Assembly: GCF_044582145.1 (NCBI RefSeq)
Contig: NZ_JBDODO010000011.1
DNA from: Guyparkeria sp016278265
GTDB taxonomy: Bacteria > Pseudomonadota > Gammaproteobacteria > Halothiobacillales > Halothiobacillaceae
DNA length: 64,000 bases
Reading direction: 5' to 3' (one strand)
Each line of letters begins with the position of its first letter. The first letter of the stretch is position 1. The translations under genes and the position numbers were made by a program. The notes under the pieces are model-generated. The model was not told the origin of the DNA and searched no databases. It worked only from the letters and a program-made list of their open reading frames with translations. Positions 9,087-18,168 of the stretch are shown here, piece after piece.

Positions 9087-10295
9087 GTGAACGAACATTT
9101 CGCCCGCATCAAGCGACTGCCGCCCTACGTCTTCAATATCATTGGTGAGCTCAAGGCGAAGGCGCGTGCCGCCGGCGAGGACATCGTCGATTTCGGCATG
9201 GGCAATCCCGACCAGCCGACGCCACCGCATATCGTCGAGAAGATGGTCGAGGCCACCCGTCGTGGTGACACGCATCGCTACTCCCAGTCCAAGGGGATTC
9301 CGCGCCTGCGCCGGGCGATTGCCAACTGGTATCGCTCGCGCTACGACGTGGATATCGATCCCGAGTCCGAGGCAATCGTCACCATCGGTTCCAAGGAAGG
9401 GCTGGGGCACCTGGCCATGGCGACCATGTCGGCAGGGGACACCGTGCTGGTGCCCAATCCGGCCTATCCGATCCATCCCTATGGCTCGGTGATCGCGGAC
9501 GCCGACATCCGCCACGTGCGCTTGACCCCGGAGGTGGATTTCTTCGAGGAGCTCATGCGGGCGATCAAGGAGACCTGGCCCAAGCCGAAGATGCTGATCC
9601 TCAACTTCCCGGCGAACCCGACCACGCAGTGCGTGGACCTGGAGTTCTTCGAGAAGGTGGTCGAGATCTGCCGCGAGGCGGGTATCTGGGTGGTACATGA
9701 CCTGGCCTATGCCGACATCGTCTTCGATGGCTACAAGGCGCCGTCGATCATGCAGGTGCCGGGCGCCAAGGACGTGGCCGTGGAGTTCTTCACGCTCTCG
9801 AAGAGCTACAACATGCCCGGCTGGCGCGTGGGCTTCATGGTGGGCAACCCGACGTTGGTCAACGCGCTGGCACGAATCAAGTCGTACTTCGATTACGGCA
9901 CCTTCACGCCCATTCAGGTGGCCTCGATCCTCGCGCTCGAGGGTGATCAGACCTGCGTGCACGAGATCTGCGACATGTACCGGCGTCGCCGCGACGTGCT
10001 TTGCGAGGGCCTGAACGCGGCCGGTTGGCCGGTCGAGCCGCCCAAGGCGACCATGTTCGTCTGGGCGAAGATCCCCGAGGCTTTTGCCCACATGGGTTCG
10101 CTGGAATTCACCAAGTTGTTGCTGGCCGAGGCCAAAGTGGCCGTCTCGCCGGGCATTGGCTTTGGCGATTACGGCGATGATCACGTGCGTTTCTCCCTGA
10201 TTGAGAACGAACACCGCACCCGGCAGGCTATCCGTGGCATCAAGGCGATGTTCCGCGCCCACGGTGTGCCCGTGCCGTCGGAGGGAGGACAATGA
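9087..10295 (+). CDS. alaC: PLP-dependent alanine-type aminotransferase (AlaC-like)
   Basis: A fold-type I aminotransferase, probably glutamate-pyruvate transaminase. The GTG at 9087 is preferred over an earlier TTG (9054) because family members begin close to NEHFARIKRLPPYVFN. Motifs include DFGMGNPDQPTP near the start, NFPANPTTQC in the middle, and the PLP lysine in SKSYNMPGWRVGF at about residue 250. Length (402 residues) fits AlaC. The gene overlaps hom by 4 bases (ATGA). AlaC next to homoserine dehydrogenase is common in proteobacteria and suggests co-translation of genes for pyruvate- and aspartate-derived amino acids. Related enzymes acting on other amino acids cannot be excluded. Confidence 0.88.
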   Translation: MNEHFARIKRLPPYVFNIIGELKAKARAAGEDIVDFGMGNPDQPTPPHIVEKMVEATRRGDTHRYSQSKGIPRLRRAIANWYRSRYDVDIDPESEAIVTIGSKEGLGHLAMATMSAGDTVLVPNPAYPIHPYGSVIADADIRHVRLTPEVDFFEELMRAIKETWPKPKMLILNFPANPTTQCVDLEFFEKVVEICREAGIWVVHDLAYADIVFDGYKAPSIMQVPGAKDVAVEFFTLSKSYNMPGWRVGFMVGNPTLVNALARIKSYFDYGTFTPIQVASILALEGDQTCVHEICDMYRRRRDVLCEGLNAAGWPVEPPKATMFVWAKIPEAFAHMGSLEFTKLLLAEAKVAVSPGIGFGDYGDDHVRFSLIENEHRTRQAIRGIKAMFRAHGVPVPSEGGQ

Positions 10296-11638
10296 GCGAC
10301 ATGCAGACGAATCAACATCAAGAATTACCGCCGGTTCGTATCGGCCTGTTGGGGCTAGGTACCGTCGGCGGGGGCGTGGTCAATGTGTTGACCCGTAACG
10401 CCGAGGAAATCGCCCGCCGTGCCGGCCGTCGCATCGAGGTGGTGCATGCCTCGGCGCGCAATCTCGACGCCCCTCGTATCTGCCCGTTGGAGGGCATCCT
10501 GCTGACCACCAATCCGATGGAGGTGGTCGAGAACCCCGACGTCGATGTCGTGGTCGAGTTGATCGGCGGCATGCAGCCTGCCGGCGACTTGATGCGTCGG
10601 GCGCTCGAGCTGGGCAAGCCGGTGGTCACCGCGAACAAGGCGCTGGTCGCCCACGAGGGCATGGAGCTGTTCGAGCTGGCCCAGAAGCACCACACCATGG
10701 TGGCCTTCGAGGCGGCAGTGGCCGGCGGCATCCCGATCATCAAGGCGATCCGCGAAGGCCTGGCGGGCAACCGCATCGAGTGGCTGGCCGGCATCATCAA
10801 CGGCACCGGCAACTACATCCTCACCGCCATGCGCGACGAGGGCCGGGCCTTCGCCGAGGTGCTCGCCGAGGCCCAGTACCTAGGCTACGCCGAGGCCGAT
10901 CCCACCTTTGACGTCGAGGGGATCGATGCGGCACACAAGCTGACCATCCTCGCCGCGATCGCCTTTGGCATGCCACTCAAGTTCGACGAGGTCTACACGG
11001 AAGGAATCTCAGGCATCGAGACCGATGATGTGCGGTATGCCGGCGAGTTCGGCTACCAGGTCAAGCATCTGGGGATTGCGCGCCAGCGCGACGACGGTGT
11101 CGAACTGCGCGTCCACCCGACCTTGATTCCCGAGCGCCGCCTGCTGGCCAACGTAGATGGCGTGCAGAACGCCATATTGGTCTGGGGCGACTCGGTCGGC
11201 CCGACCCTGTATTACGGTGCCGGCGCGGGCGCCGAGCCCACGGCCTCGGCGGTCGTCGCCGACTTGGTCGACGTGGTGCGCACGCTTACCGCTGACCCGA
11301 TGCACCGTGTGCCGCATCTGGCTGTGGTGCCGGATCAGATCAGCGACATGCCGGTGGTGCCGATGGCCTCGATCGCCACGGCCTACTACCTGCGCTTTGC
11401 CGTCGAGGACAAGCGCGGCGTGCTGGCACGCATCGCCCAGATCCTCGCCGACCACGAGATATCGATCGAGGCGATGATGCAGAAGGAGATGACCGAGGAC
11501 GAGCGCACGTTGCCGATCGTCATGCTGACCCACCAGGTGCGCGAAAAGGACATGGACGATGCGCTCGCCGAGATCGAGGCGCTGGACACCGTCCGCGCCC
11601 CGGTCGTGCGCATGCGCGTGGAGACGCTCGACGCCTGA
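10292..11638 (+). CDS. hom: Homoserine dehydrogenase with C-terminal ACT domain
   Basis: This enzyme makes homoserine from aspartate semialdehyde with NAD(P)H, the branch point to threonine and methionine. The protein has 448 residues. An N-terminal Rossmann fold carries GLLGLGTVGGGVVN, catalytic-domain motifs include TANKALVAHEG and GIINGTGNYILTAM, and the last 80 or so residues form an ACT domain (YYLRFAVEDKRGVLARIAQI), the usual site of threonine feedback. It is monofunctional, with no aspartokinase part. It overlaps alaC by ATGA, and the next gene starts 2 bases after its stop. metY at 33.3 kb uses the O-acetyl ester of its product. Confidence 0.95.
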   Translation: MSDMQTNQHQELPPVRIGLLGLGTVGGGVVNVLTRNAEEIARRAGRRIEVVHASARNLDAPRICPLEGILLTTNPMEVVENPDVDVVVELIGGMQPAGDLMRRALELGKPVVTANKALVAHEGMELFELAQKHHTMVAFEAAVAGGIPIIKAIREGLAGNRIEWLAGIINGTGNYILTAMRDEGRAFAEVLAEAQYLGYAEADPTFDVEGIDAAHKLTILAAIAFGMPLKFDEVYTEGISGIETDDVRYAGEFGYQVKHLGIARQRDDGVELRVHPTLIPERRLLANVDGVQNAILVWGDSVGPTLYYGAGAGAEPTASAVVADLVDVVRTLTADPMHRVPHLAVVPDQISDMPVVPMASIATAYYLRFAVEDKRGVLARIAQILADHEISIEAMMQKEMTEDERTLPIVMLTHQVREKDMDDALAEIEALDTVRAPVVRMRVETLDA

Positions 11639-11640
11639 CG

Positions 11641-13077
11641 GTGACGAACGTCTTACAGCCCGGCGAATGCATCGAGGCGCTGGCGGCATTGCCAGCGCCT
11701 TTCGACCGTCTGGCCTTTGTCGACGTCGAGACCACCGGCATGCGCCCGACCAGTGACCGGATCACCGAGGTCGCGATCATTCCCGTCGATAATGGCGTGG
11801 TGGGCGAGCCCTTCCAGAGCCTGCTCGACCCGGGAGTGGCGATTCCACCGACCATTACCCGCCTGACCGGTATCCGCGATGACATGGTGGCGGGCGCGCC
11901 GGTGTTCGCCCGTCTGGCCGACCAGGTGCGCGAGCTGTTCGACGGCCGTCTGCTGGTCGCCCACAACGCCCGCTTCGATGCCGGTTTTCTGCGCAATGCG
12001 TTTCGCGCCGCCGGACTGGCAGTCACGCTGCGCGAGCTGTGCACGGTCAAGCTCTCGCGACGCCTCGACCGAGGCGAACGCCGTCACAACCTCGATAGCC
12101 TGATTGCCCGCCACGCGCTACCGGTGGGCGATCGCCATCGCGCAATGGGCGACTGCCAGGCCCTGCCGGCCCTGCTGGCCCGCTTTGTCGAGCGCGACGG
12201 TCTCGAGGCCGTGCTCGAGGCGCTCGGGCGCCAGGTCAAGCGGGCGAGCACCCCGCCCAATCTCGATCCCACCCGTCTCGACGAAGTGCCCGCCGTCCCG
12301 GGCATCTATCGCTTTTTCGGTGAGGAGGGCGCGCTGCTCTATGTGGGCAAGAGCGTCAACCTGCGCTCTCGGGTGCGCTCGCACTTTGCCGACGACCACC
12401 GCAACGACCGCGAAATGCGCATCGCCCAGCAGACCTTTGATCTCGACTGGATCGAGACGGCCGGTGAGATCGGTGCGCTGCTCACCGAGGCCCGGCTGGT
12501 CAAGCAAGAGCAGCCAATCTTCAACCGCCGTTTGCGCGCGCAGCGCGGCCTGCTCGCCTGGCATTGGGATGACGAGTCGGCCGAGCCCCCGGTGCTGATG
12601 CGAATCGATGAATTGGCGCCATCGGAGTTGGGGCGCGCACACGGGGTATTCCGCTCACGAGTGAAGGCTAGCGAGCGCCTCAGGGAACTGGCCAAGGAGC
12701 ACCGACTCTGCCCGCAATACCTTGGCTTGGAGAAGGGAACGGGCCGTGCCTGCTTCGCCCACCAGATCGGGCAGTGTGGCGGTCTGTGCGCCGGGCGGGA
12801 GTCCGAGATTGCCCACCGATTGCGCCTCAAGCAGGCCCTCGGGCCGTTGGCGCTCGAGGCATGGCCCTATCCCGGCGCGATTGCGATTCATGAAGCGCGC
12901 GACGGCAGGGAAGAGCGTCATCTTTTCCGCCACTGGCGCTATCTCGGTACGGCCCGTTCCGAAGGGGAGCTGGCCGAGTTGCTGGAGGGCGGTGACGAGT
13001 ATCCGCTGGACATTGACATGTATCGGCTGGCAGTTGACGCCATCCGTGGCGGGGCGGTGGTGGAGCCGGTGGAGTAG
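11641..13077 (+). CDS. DEDDh exonuclease fused to a GIY-YIG nuclease (UvrC/Cho-like)
   Basis: A 478-residue two-nuclease protein. The N-terminal half is a DnaQ-type 3'-5' exonuclease: DVETTG, HNARFD and HRAMGD supply the DEDDh metal ligands. From about residue 215 a GIY-YIG domain follows (GIYRFFGEEGALLYVGKS, with a downstream Glu in LLTEARLVKQ). The tail has a UvrC/Cho-like cysteine patch (RACFAHQIGQCGGLC). Cho cuts 3' of DNA lesions, and the fusion could trim and cut during repair or mismatch processing; that is inference. Translation starts at GTG 11641, two bases after hom, so it is probably in the same transcript although the functions are unrelated. Confidence 0.85.
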   Translation: MTNVLQPGECIEALAALPAPFDRLAFVDVETTGMRPTSDRITEVAIIPVDNGVVGEPFQSLLDPGVAIPPTITRLTGIRDDMVAGAPVFARLADQVRELFDGRLLVAHNARFDAGFLRNAFRAAGLAVTLRELCTVKLSRRLDRGERRHNLDSLIARHALPVGDRHRAMGDCQALPALLARFVERDGLEAVLEALGRQVKRASTPPNLDPTRLDEVPAVPGIYRFFGEEGALLYVGKSVNLRSRVRSHFADDHRNDREMRIAQQTFDLDWIETAGEIGALLTEARLVKQEQPIFNRRLRAQRGLLAWHWDDESAEPPVLMRIDELAPSELGRAHGVFRSRVKASERLRELAKEHRLCPQYLGLEKGTGRACFAHQIGQCGGLCAGRESEIAHRLRLKQALGPLALEAWPYPGAIAIHEARDGREERHLFRHWRYLGTARSEGELAELLEGGDEYPLDIDMYRLAVDAIRGGAVVEPVE

Positions 13078-13191
13078 TCGGTACGACGGCCACCGCGCTC
13101 GCGGTCGAGAGTCCTGTTGTGTTGGAAAAGGCTGCGTGCTGGCAACGATCGAGAGCGGGACTCGCGCTTAGGCGCGATTCGCTTGCAGGAT

Positions 13192-13262
13192 GAACTCCCC
13201 GCCCGACCATGCCCCACTGTGGGGAGCGCGCCTTGAGCGCGAAGGCGGCGTCAGCCGCCGTG
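13192..13262. repeat. REP-like inverted repeat between convergent genes
   Basis: CTCCCC and GGGGAG arms (13196-13222 region), then GGGAGCGCGCC with TTGAGCGCGAA and the hairpin GGCGGC-GTCA-GCCGCC. The word GGGAGCGCGCC occurs again in the other large convergent gap at 33.18 kb. The layout resembles the short extragenic palindromes found between convergent genes in pseudomonads and relatives. It lies between the ends of the exonuclease and phosphotransferase genes and may end both transcripts. Confidence 0.5.
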
Positions 13263-13312
13263 TTGGTTCGCAGGGTGCACGAGGTCAAGAGGCGGCGAGA
13301 TGCGCCGCCCGA

Positions 13313-14827
13313 TCAACCCAATCGTTCGGCGATCTGCGGCCCGAAGGGCGTATCGCATTTGAGGCGCACGCAGTGCCGGGCCTCGTCGGGCCCCAGCGAC
13401 TCTAGCTTCTGCAATTGATGCTGCAGCACCTGCTCGTCGGCTTCCGAGATATCGCCGCCGTGTGCCTGGCGCTCGCGCAGATACTCCAGCAATTGCTCGT
13501 TGTCGCACTCGATGAACAGGATGGTGTAGGGCACGCCGATCTCGTCGGCCAGCGTTTCGAACTGCTGGCGCCGGGCGCGCTCGAGGAAGGTGGCGTCGAT
13601 GGCCATCGGCCAGCCGCTCTGCGTACCCAATCGAGCGATTTCGGCCAGTCGATTGTAGGTGCTGTCGCTCGCCATCTCGGTGTATCGCTCGGCCGGATCG
13701 GTGAACATCCGCTGGCGCTCGGCATCCGAGCGCACCCGGATCGCGCCACGGCCGAGCACCAGTTCCCGGCTGGCCAGTGACTTGCCGCTACCGCTGACGC
13801 CCATGGTGATGAACAGTTCCCCTTTGGCTGGGGTGAAGAACGCGTTGGCGAGATCGGTGTATTCGCGGAAATCGGCCCATGCGGCATCACGCTCCTCGTC
13901 GGGCATGCCGTCACGCAGACTGAGCAGGGCGATTTTCGCGCGCACCGCGGCCCGATAGCCCTGATAGAAGCGCAGGGTCGGCAATGCCTCGTAGTCCCCG
14001 CTGATCTCCAGATAGCGGTTGAGAAGCTGGCGGGCCGGGGCGATCAGCTTGCGTTTGTTGAGGTCCATCAGCGCAAAGGCCAGATCGTTGGCCGTGTCGG
14101 TCCAACGAAAATCATCGTTGAACTCGATGCCGTCGAAGATGGTCACAGCTCCGTCCTGCAGGGCCATGTTGGCCAGGTGCATGTCGCCGTGGCATTCGCG
14201 GATGTGTCCTTCGCGCTTGCGTTGCTCGAGGGTCGGCCGGATGGCCTCGAAGGCCGTGCGCGACAGGCGTTCCATCTCGGCCAGCCGATCGCGATCGGCA
14301 TCGGTCTCAAGCAGCGGGGCGATCTGTTCGAGGTTCTGCTGCATGGGGGCCCAGACGGTGTCGGGCTCGCCAAAGTGCGTTTCGGTGGCGGCGACCTCGG
14401 CCTTGGCATGGAAGGCAGCGATCTGGTCGGCGATCTGCTCGACCAGGGCCTCGTCGAGCCCGATGCGACGAGCGACATGGTCGAGCCGATCGGCTTGGTC
14501 GAAGCGGCGCATGCGGATGACGAATTCTTCGGCGTTGTCGTTCGCCTCGATTAGCTTGCCGTCGGCGTCCAGGCCCAGTACCGAGTCGTAGAGCTCGGGG
14601 GCCAGCCGGGCATTGAGTCGTAGCTCTTCCTCGCAGAAGTGGCGCCGGCGGTCGAGGCTGGAGAAGTCGAGGAAGCCGAAGTTCATCGGCTTCTTGATCT
14701 TGTAGGCCCAAGGGCCGGTCAGGAACACGTGCGAGATATGGGTCTGCAGGTGCTCGAGGGAGGAATCGCTCTCGGCGAGGTTCTCCTTGAACCGTTCGAT
14801 CAATCGCTCTTGCGGGTGCTCGGCCAT
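13313..14827 (-). CDS. Bifunctional protein: aminoglycoside-phosphotransferase-like domain plus P-loop kinase
   Basis: A 504-residue protein of a widespread but poorly characterised type. Residues 1-330 resemble aminoglycoside phosphotransferase/protein-kinase folds: an ATP-lysine region (WAYKIKKPMNFGFLDF) and a catalytic loop HGDMHLANMALQDG, followed by metal-binding IFDGIEFNDDFRWTD. From about residue 340 a separate P-loop kinase begins with Walker A GVSGSGKS and continues with VRSDAERQRMF, like gluconate kinase or polynucleotide-kinase families. The small-molecule substrate is not known. It is likely transcribed alone, convergent with the exonuclease gene and divergent from mrcB. Confidence 0.8.
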   Translation of the reverse strand: MAEHPQERLIERFKENLAESDSSLEHLQTHISHVFLTGPWAYKIKKPMNFGFLDFSSLDRRRHFCEEELRLNARLAPELYDSVLGLDADGKLIEANDNAEEFVIRMRRFDQADRLDHVARRIGLDEALVEQIADQIAAFHAKAEVAATETHFGEPDTVWAPMQQNLEQIAPLLETDADRDRLAEMERLSRTAFEAIRPTLEQRKREGHIRECHGDMHLANMALQDGAVTIFDGIEFNDDFRWTDTANDLAFALMDLNKRKLIAPARQLLNRYLEISGDYEALPTLRFYQGYRAAVRAKIALLSLRDGMPDEERDAAWADFREYTDLANAFFTPAKGELFITMGVSGSGKSLASRELVLGRGAIRVRSDAERQRMFTDPAERYTEMASDSTYNRLAEIARLGTQSGWPMAIDATFLERARRQQFETLADEIGVPYTILFIECDNEQLLEYLRERQAHGGDISEADEQVLQHQLQKLESLGPDEARHCVRLKCDTPFGPQIAERLG

Positions 14828-14986
14828 GGGCGCTCCTGGTTAGGTCGAATCGGGCGTGGCCCGGTGGTGGATGAGTGATGACACGCCTGGTGGCGGCTGC
14901 TCGCCCCACCTCCGGGCCTGATAGACTGGCGGCCCGACCGCGCCACATCGCGGTCGGATTCATTTTCAAAAGTGTAACAGCGTGGG

Positions 14987-17437
14987 TTGAACGTGGCATC
15001 CAGCAAGGGCAGTGGCAACACGAAGGCCAAGGGGACGGCCAGGGGCGGCAAGGCGAGTAGCGCGCGCGCGCGCCGGACGACGGGCGGCAAGTCCAGCCCG
15101 GCGCGACGTCAGGGGGCGCTTCGGCGTAGCTGGCGGGCGCGGCTGTTCGGCTGGGTCATGCGCGGTCTGCTGATCGCGGTGGTCATCGGCGTGCCCCTGC
15201 TGGGCGCCTGGGCCTGGTATCTCAACGAGCGGGTGACCGAGCGTTTCGAGGGGGCGCTGTTCACCATGCCCGCGACCGTCTACGCCGCACCGGACGAGAT
15301 CTACGTCGGTCAGGCGATGGACATCGACAGCTTGACCGCGTCACTGGAGCGTCTCAACTACATCGCCGCCGAGTCACTCGAGGAGACCGGTACCTTCCGC
15401 CGCCGCGGTAACCAGGTGTCGTTGCATCGGCGTGCGTTCGACTTCCCGGACGGTGAGCAGCCGTCCCGCCGTGTCGACGTGCGTATCGTCGGCGGACAGG
15501 TGACCGAGCTCGACGGGCCCGATGGCGAGTCGCTCGGCATCGTGCGCCTCGAACCCCGCTCGATCGGCACGCTCTACCCCAATCGCGCCGAGGACCGGGT
15601 GCTGCTGGCGATCGACGAGGTGCGCGACGAGGCCCCCTTGTTGCTCGATAGTCTGCTGGCCGTAGAGGATCGCGCCTTCCACGAACACCACGGTGTCGTA
15701 CCGACCGCCATCCTGCGGGCCTTCCTGACCAACCTAATCTCGGGCGAGCGGGTGCAGGGCGGCAGCACCATCACCCAGCAGTTGGCCAAGAACTTCTTTC
15801 TGACCCACGATCGGACCTACCGGCGCAAGTTCGCCGAGATGATCATGGCGCTCGAGATGGAGTGGCACTACCCCAAGGACAAGATCCTCGAGGCCTACCT
15901 CAACGAGGTCTACCTCGGTCAGGACGGCGGGCGGGCCATCCATGGCTTTGGCCTGGCCGCGAGCTTCTATTTCGGTCGGCCGATCGGCGAGCTCAAGCCC
16001 GAGCAGGTCGCCTTGCTGGTGGGGATGGTCAAGGGGGCCAATTACTACAACCCGCGCCGCAACCCGGAGCGGGCGCTGGCTCGCCGTAACGTCGTCATCG
16101 ACGTGATGATCGATTTGGGTCTGATCGATCAGACGACCGGTGCGGATTGGCAGGGACGGCCGCTGGGCGTGCTCGAGACCGCGGGGTCGCGTGCGCGACA
16201 TCCGGCGTTCGTCGACCTGGTCCGCCGTCAGCTTGGCGAGCAGTACAACTCGGAAGACCTCCAGACACGCGGGCTGAATATCTTCACTACCCTGCGCCCC
16301 CGAGTGCAGGAGGCGCTTGAACAGAGCACGGCCCGGCTCGACGAAGTCGAGGCCAACCGCGGGTTGGAGGCCGGCACCCTGGAAACTGCCGGCGTGATCG
16401 CCTCGGTGAGCACCGGCGAGGTCGAGGCGATGATCGGTGGGCGTGATACCCATTACGAGGGCTACGATCGTGCGCTGGATGCCCGCCGCCAGATCGGTTC
16501 GCTGATCAAGCCGGCGATCTACCTCACGGCCTTGTCGCGCCCGGCCGAGTACAACCTGATCACCCAACTGGCCGACGAGCCCATCACGGTCGAGCAGCGG
16601 GGCTCAGAGGATTGGCAGCCGAACAACTACAGCCACGAATTCCACGGGCCCACCCCGCTGATCGAGGCGCTGGCGCATTCGCGCAACGTGCCCAGCGTGC
16701 GCCTGGGGATGGATGTCGGGCTCGAATCGGTCGCCGAGACCATCGAGCGGCTCGGCGGGCCACGCCCATCGCCGTTCTATCCCTCGATGCTGCTCGGCTC
16801 GATGGGCATGACGCCCTTCGAGGTCGCGCAGATGTATCAGACGCTCTCGGCCGACGGGTTCATGACGCCGCTGCGCGCGATTCGCAGCGTGGTCGATCGC
16901 GATGGCGAGCCGCTGTCGCGCTACTCGCTCGACGTGCGCCGCGCCGCTGACCGCGAACCGCTCTACCTGTTGCAGTACGGTCTGCAGATGGTGGTGGCCG
17001 AGGGCACCTCGACGCGCCTGAACCAGGTGATCTCGCCCAGCGTCGGCGTCGGGGGCAAGACCGGCACCACCAATGACGGTCGTGACGCCTGGTTCGCCGG
17101 CTTTACCGGCAATCGTGTCGGCGTGATCTGGGTGGGCCGTGACGACGACCGCGCGTCCAACCTGACCGGATCGACGGCGGCCCTGCCACTGTGGGGGGCC
17201 ACCTTTGCCAAGCTCGACAACCAGCCGCGCGACATGCATCCGCCACGCGGGGTGCGTTTTGCCCGGGTCGATCCGGAGCGGCAGTTCGTCGTCCCGGACC
17301 GTTGCCCGGGCGAATCCCTGCCGTTCATCGCCTCGCATCGTCCCGAACCGGCAGCCGATTGCGATGGCGGGCGGCGTGACCGTGAGCGTGATCGTAACAA
17401 CGAGGGTTCGGGCACGATCTGGGATTGGTTCCGGTGA
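14987..17437 (+). CDS. mrcB: Penicillin-binding protein 1b (bifunctional glycosyltransferase/transpeptidase)
   Basis: A class A PBP of 816 residues that polymerises and cross-links peptidoglycan at the outer face of the inner membrane. Order: a basic Ala/Gly/Lys-rich cytoplasmic tail (1-55), one membrane helix (about 58-78), a UB2H-like domain (about 85-175), and the GT51 glycosyltransferase (AVEDRAFHEHHG, GGSTITQQLAKN, YLNEVYLGQ). The transpeptidase has SLIK (serine motif), SRN and KTGTT. The UB2H domain separates it from PBP1a and is the docking site for the lipoprotein LpoB in E. coli. The start may be the TTG at 14987 or the GTG at 14993; neither has a strong ribosome binding site. Confidence 0.93.
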   Translation: MNVASSKGSGNTKAKGTARGGKASSARARRTTGGKSSPARRQGALRRSWRARLFGWVMRGLLIAVVIGVPLLGAWAWYLNERVTERFEGALFTMPATVYAAPDEIYVGQAMDIDSLTASLERLNYIAAESLEETGTFRRRGNQVSLHRRAFDFPDGEQPSRRVDVRIVGGQVTELDGPDGESLGIVRLEPRSIGTLYPNRAEDRVLLAIDEVRDEAPLLLDSLLAVEDRAFHEHHGVVPTAILRAFLTNLISGERVQGGSTITQQLAKNFFLTHDRTYRRKFAEMIMALEMEWHYPKDKILEAYLNEVYLGQDGGRAIHGFGLAASFYFGRPIGELKPEQVALLVGMVKGANYYNPRRNPERALARRNVVIDVMIDLGLIDQTTGADWQGRPLGVLETAGSRARHPAFVDLVRRQLGEQYNSEDLQTRGLNIFTTLRPRVQEALEQSTARLDEVEANRGLEAGTLETAGVIASVSTGEVEAMIGGRDTHYEGYDRALDARRQIGSLIKPAIYLTALSRPAEYNLITQLADEPITVEQRGSEDWQPNNYSHEFHGPTPLIEALAHSRNVPSVRLGMDVGLESVAETIERLGGPRPSPFYPSMLLGSMGMTPFEVAQMYQTLSADGFMTPLRAIRSVVDRDGEPLSRYSLDVRRAADREPLYLLQYGLQMVVAEGTSTRLNQVISPSVGVGGKTGTTNDGRDAWFAGFTGNRVGVIWVGRDDDRASNLTGSTAALPLWGATFAKLDNQPRDMHPPRGVRFARVDPERQFVVPDRCPGESLPFIASHRPEPAADCDGGRRDRERDRNNEGSGTIWDWFR

Positions 17438-17535
17438 ACCCGCCTGGGCGAGCCTGACGGTTCGTCCGGCTCCCCCGAGCGGGCCTCGGCGGGTTACGAT
17501 GGTCCGATATTCCCAGACAGTTCAGGTAGCAACCA

Positions 17536-18168
17536 ATGGACAGCAGCACGTCGTTCAATCGACCGTTTTTCCGCGCATTTTCTTCTTTCCGTGCACCGAC
17601 CCTTCGTGTCTCGGCCCTCCGTGCGCTGGCCGTGGGGTCCGCTGGCCTGTTCCTAGCCGCCTGCGCGCCGATGACCCCGCCGCCCGGCTCCTCGGAGCCG
17701 CGCTATGAGCCGGCCCCCCAGCCGCAACCCGAGGTGCGTTCGACCCCCTTGTCGACACCGGATATCCAGGAAGAGGCGTTGCCCACGGACCGCCCGGTGG
17801 AGTCGAGCGAGCCGGCCACCTCACCGGCCGTGCTTGCGCTGGTGCAACAGGCCAATCAGCGCCGCCAGTCGGGCGATCTGGCCGGGGCGCAATCGACCCT
17901 CGAGCGGGCGGTGCAGATCGAACCGGGCAATGCGCGACTGTGGCTGGATCTCGCGCAGTTGCGCCTGGCACAGAACCAGCCCGAGCAGGCCGAGCAACTG
18001 GCCCTGCGGGCCGTCGAGCACGCCCGGGACAACCAAACGCTGTCGGCCGCCTGGCAGCTGGTCGCCAAGGCCCGACGCGCCCAGGGCGACGAGGCCGGTG
18101 CCCGCGAAGCCGAAGAGCGTGCCGGCAGCGGGTCGGCCCGGCGTACCGAGGATGTCCGCGCGGCATGA
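17536..18168 (+). CDS. TPR-containing lipoprotein
   Basis: A 210-residue predicted lipoprotein. A long N-terminal signal ends in the lipobox LAAC (cysteine near residue 37), followed by a Pro-rich spacer and two to three tetratricopeptide-like helices (ANQRRQSGDLAGAQSTLERA, ARLWLDLAQLRLAQNQPEQA). These would form a protein-binding platform at the outer membrane. It follows mrcB by about 100 bp and overlaps the helicase gene by ATGA. Being next to mrcB it might be a PBP1b accessory protein such as an LpoB analogue, but that is inference from position only. Confidence 0.75.
   Translation: MDSSTSFNRPFFRAFSSFRAPTLRVSALRALAVGSAGLFLAACAPMTPPPGSSEPRYEPAPQPQPEVRSTPLSTPDIQEEALPTDRPVESSEPATSPAVLALVQQANQRRQSGDLAGAQSTLERAVQIEPGNARLWLDLAQLRLAQNQPEQAEQLALRAVEHARDNQTLSAAWQLVAKARRAQGDEAGAREAEERAGSGSARRTEDVRAA

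Noticed and set aside
17940..18164. An upstream extension of the YoaA frame to 17940
   Set aside because: It would overlap most of the TPR lipoprotein gene, and the helicase family begins near the ATG at 18165, which forms an ATGA junction.
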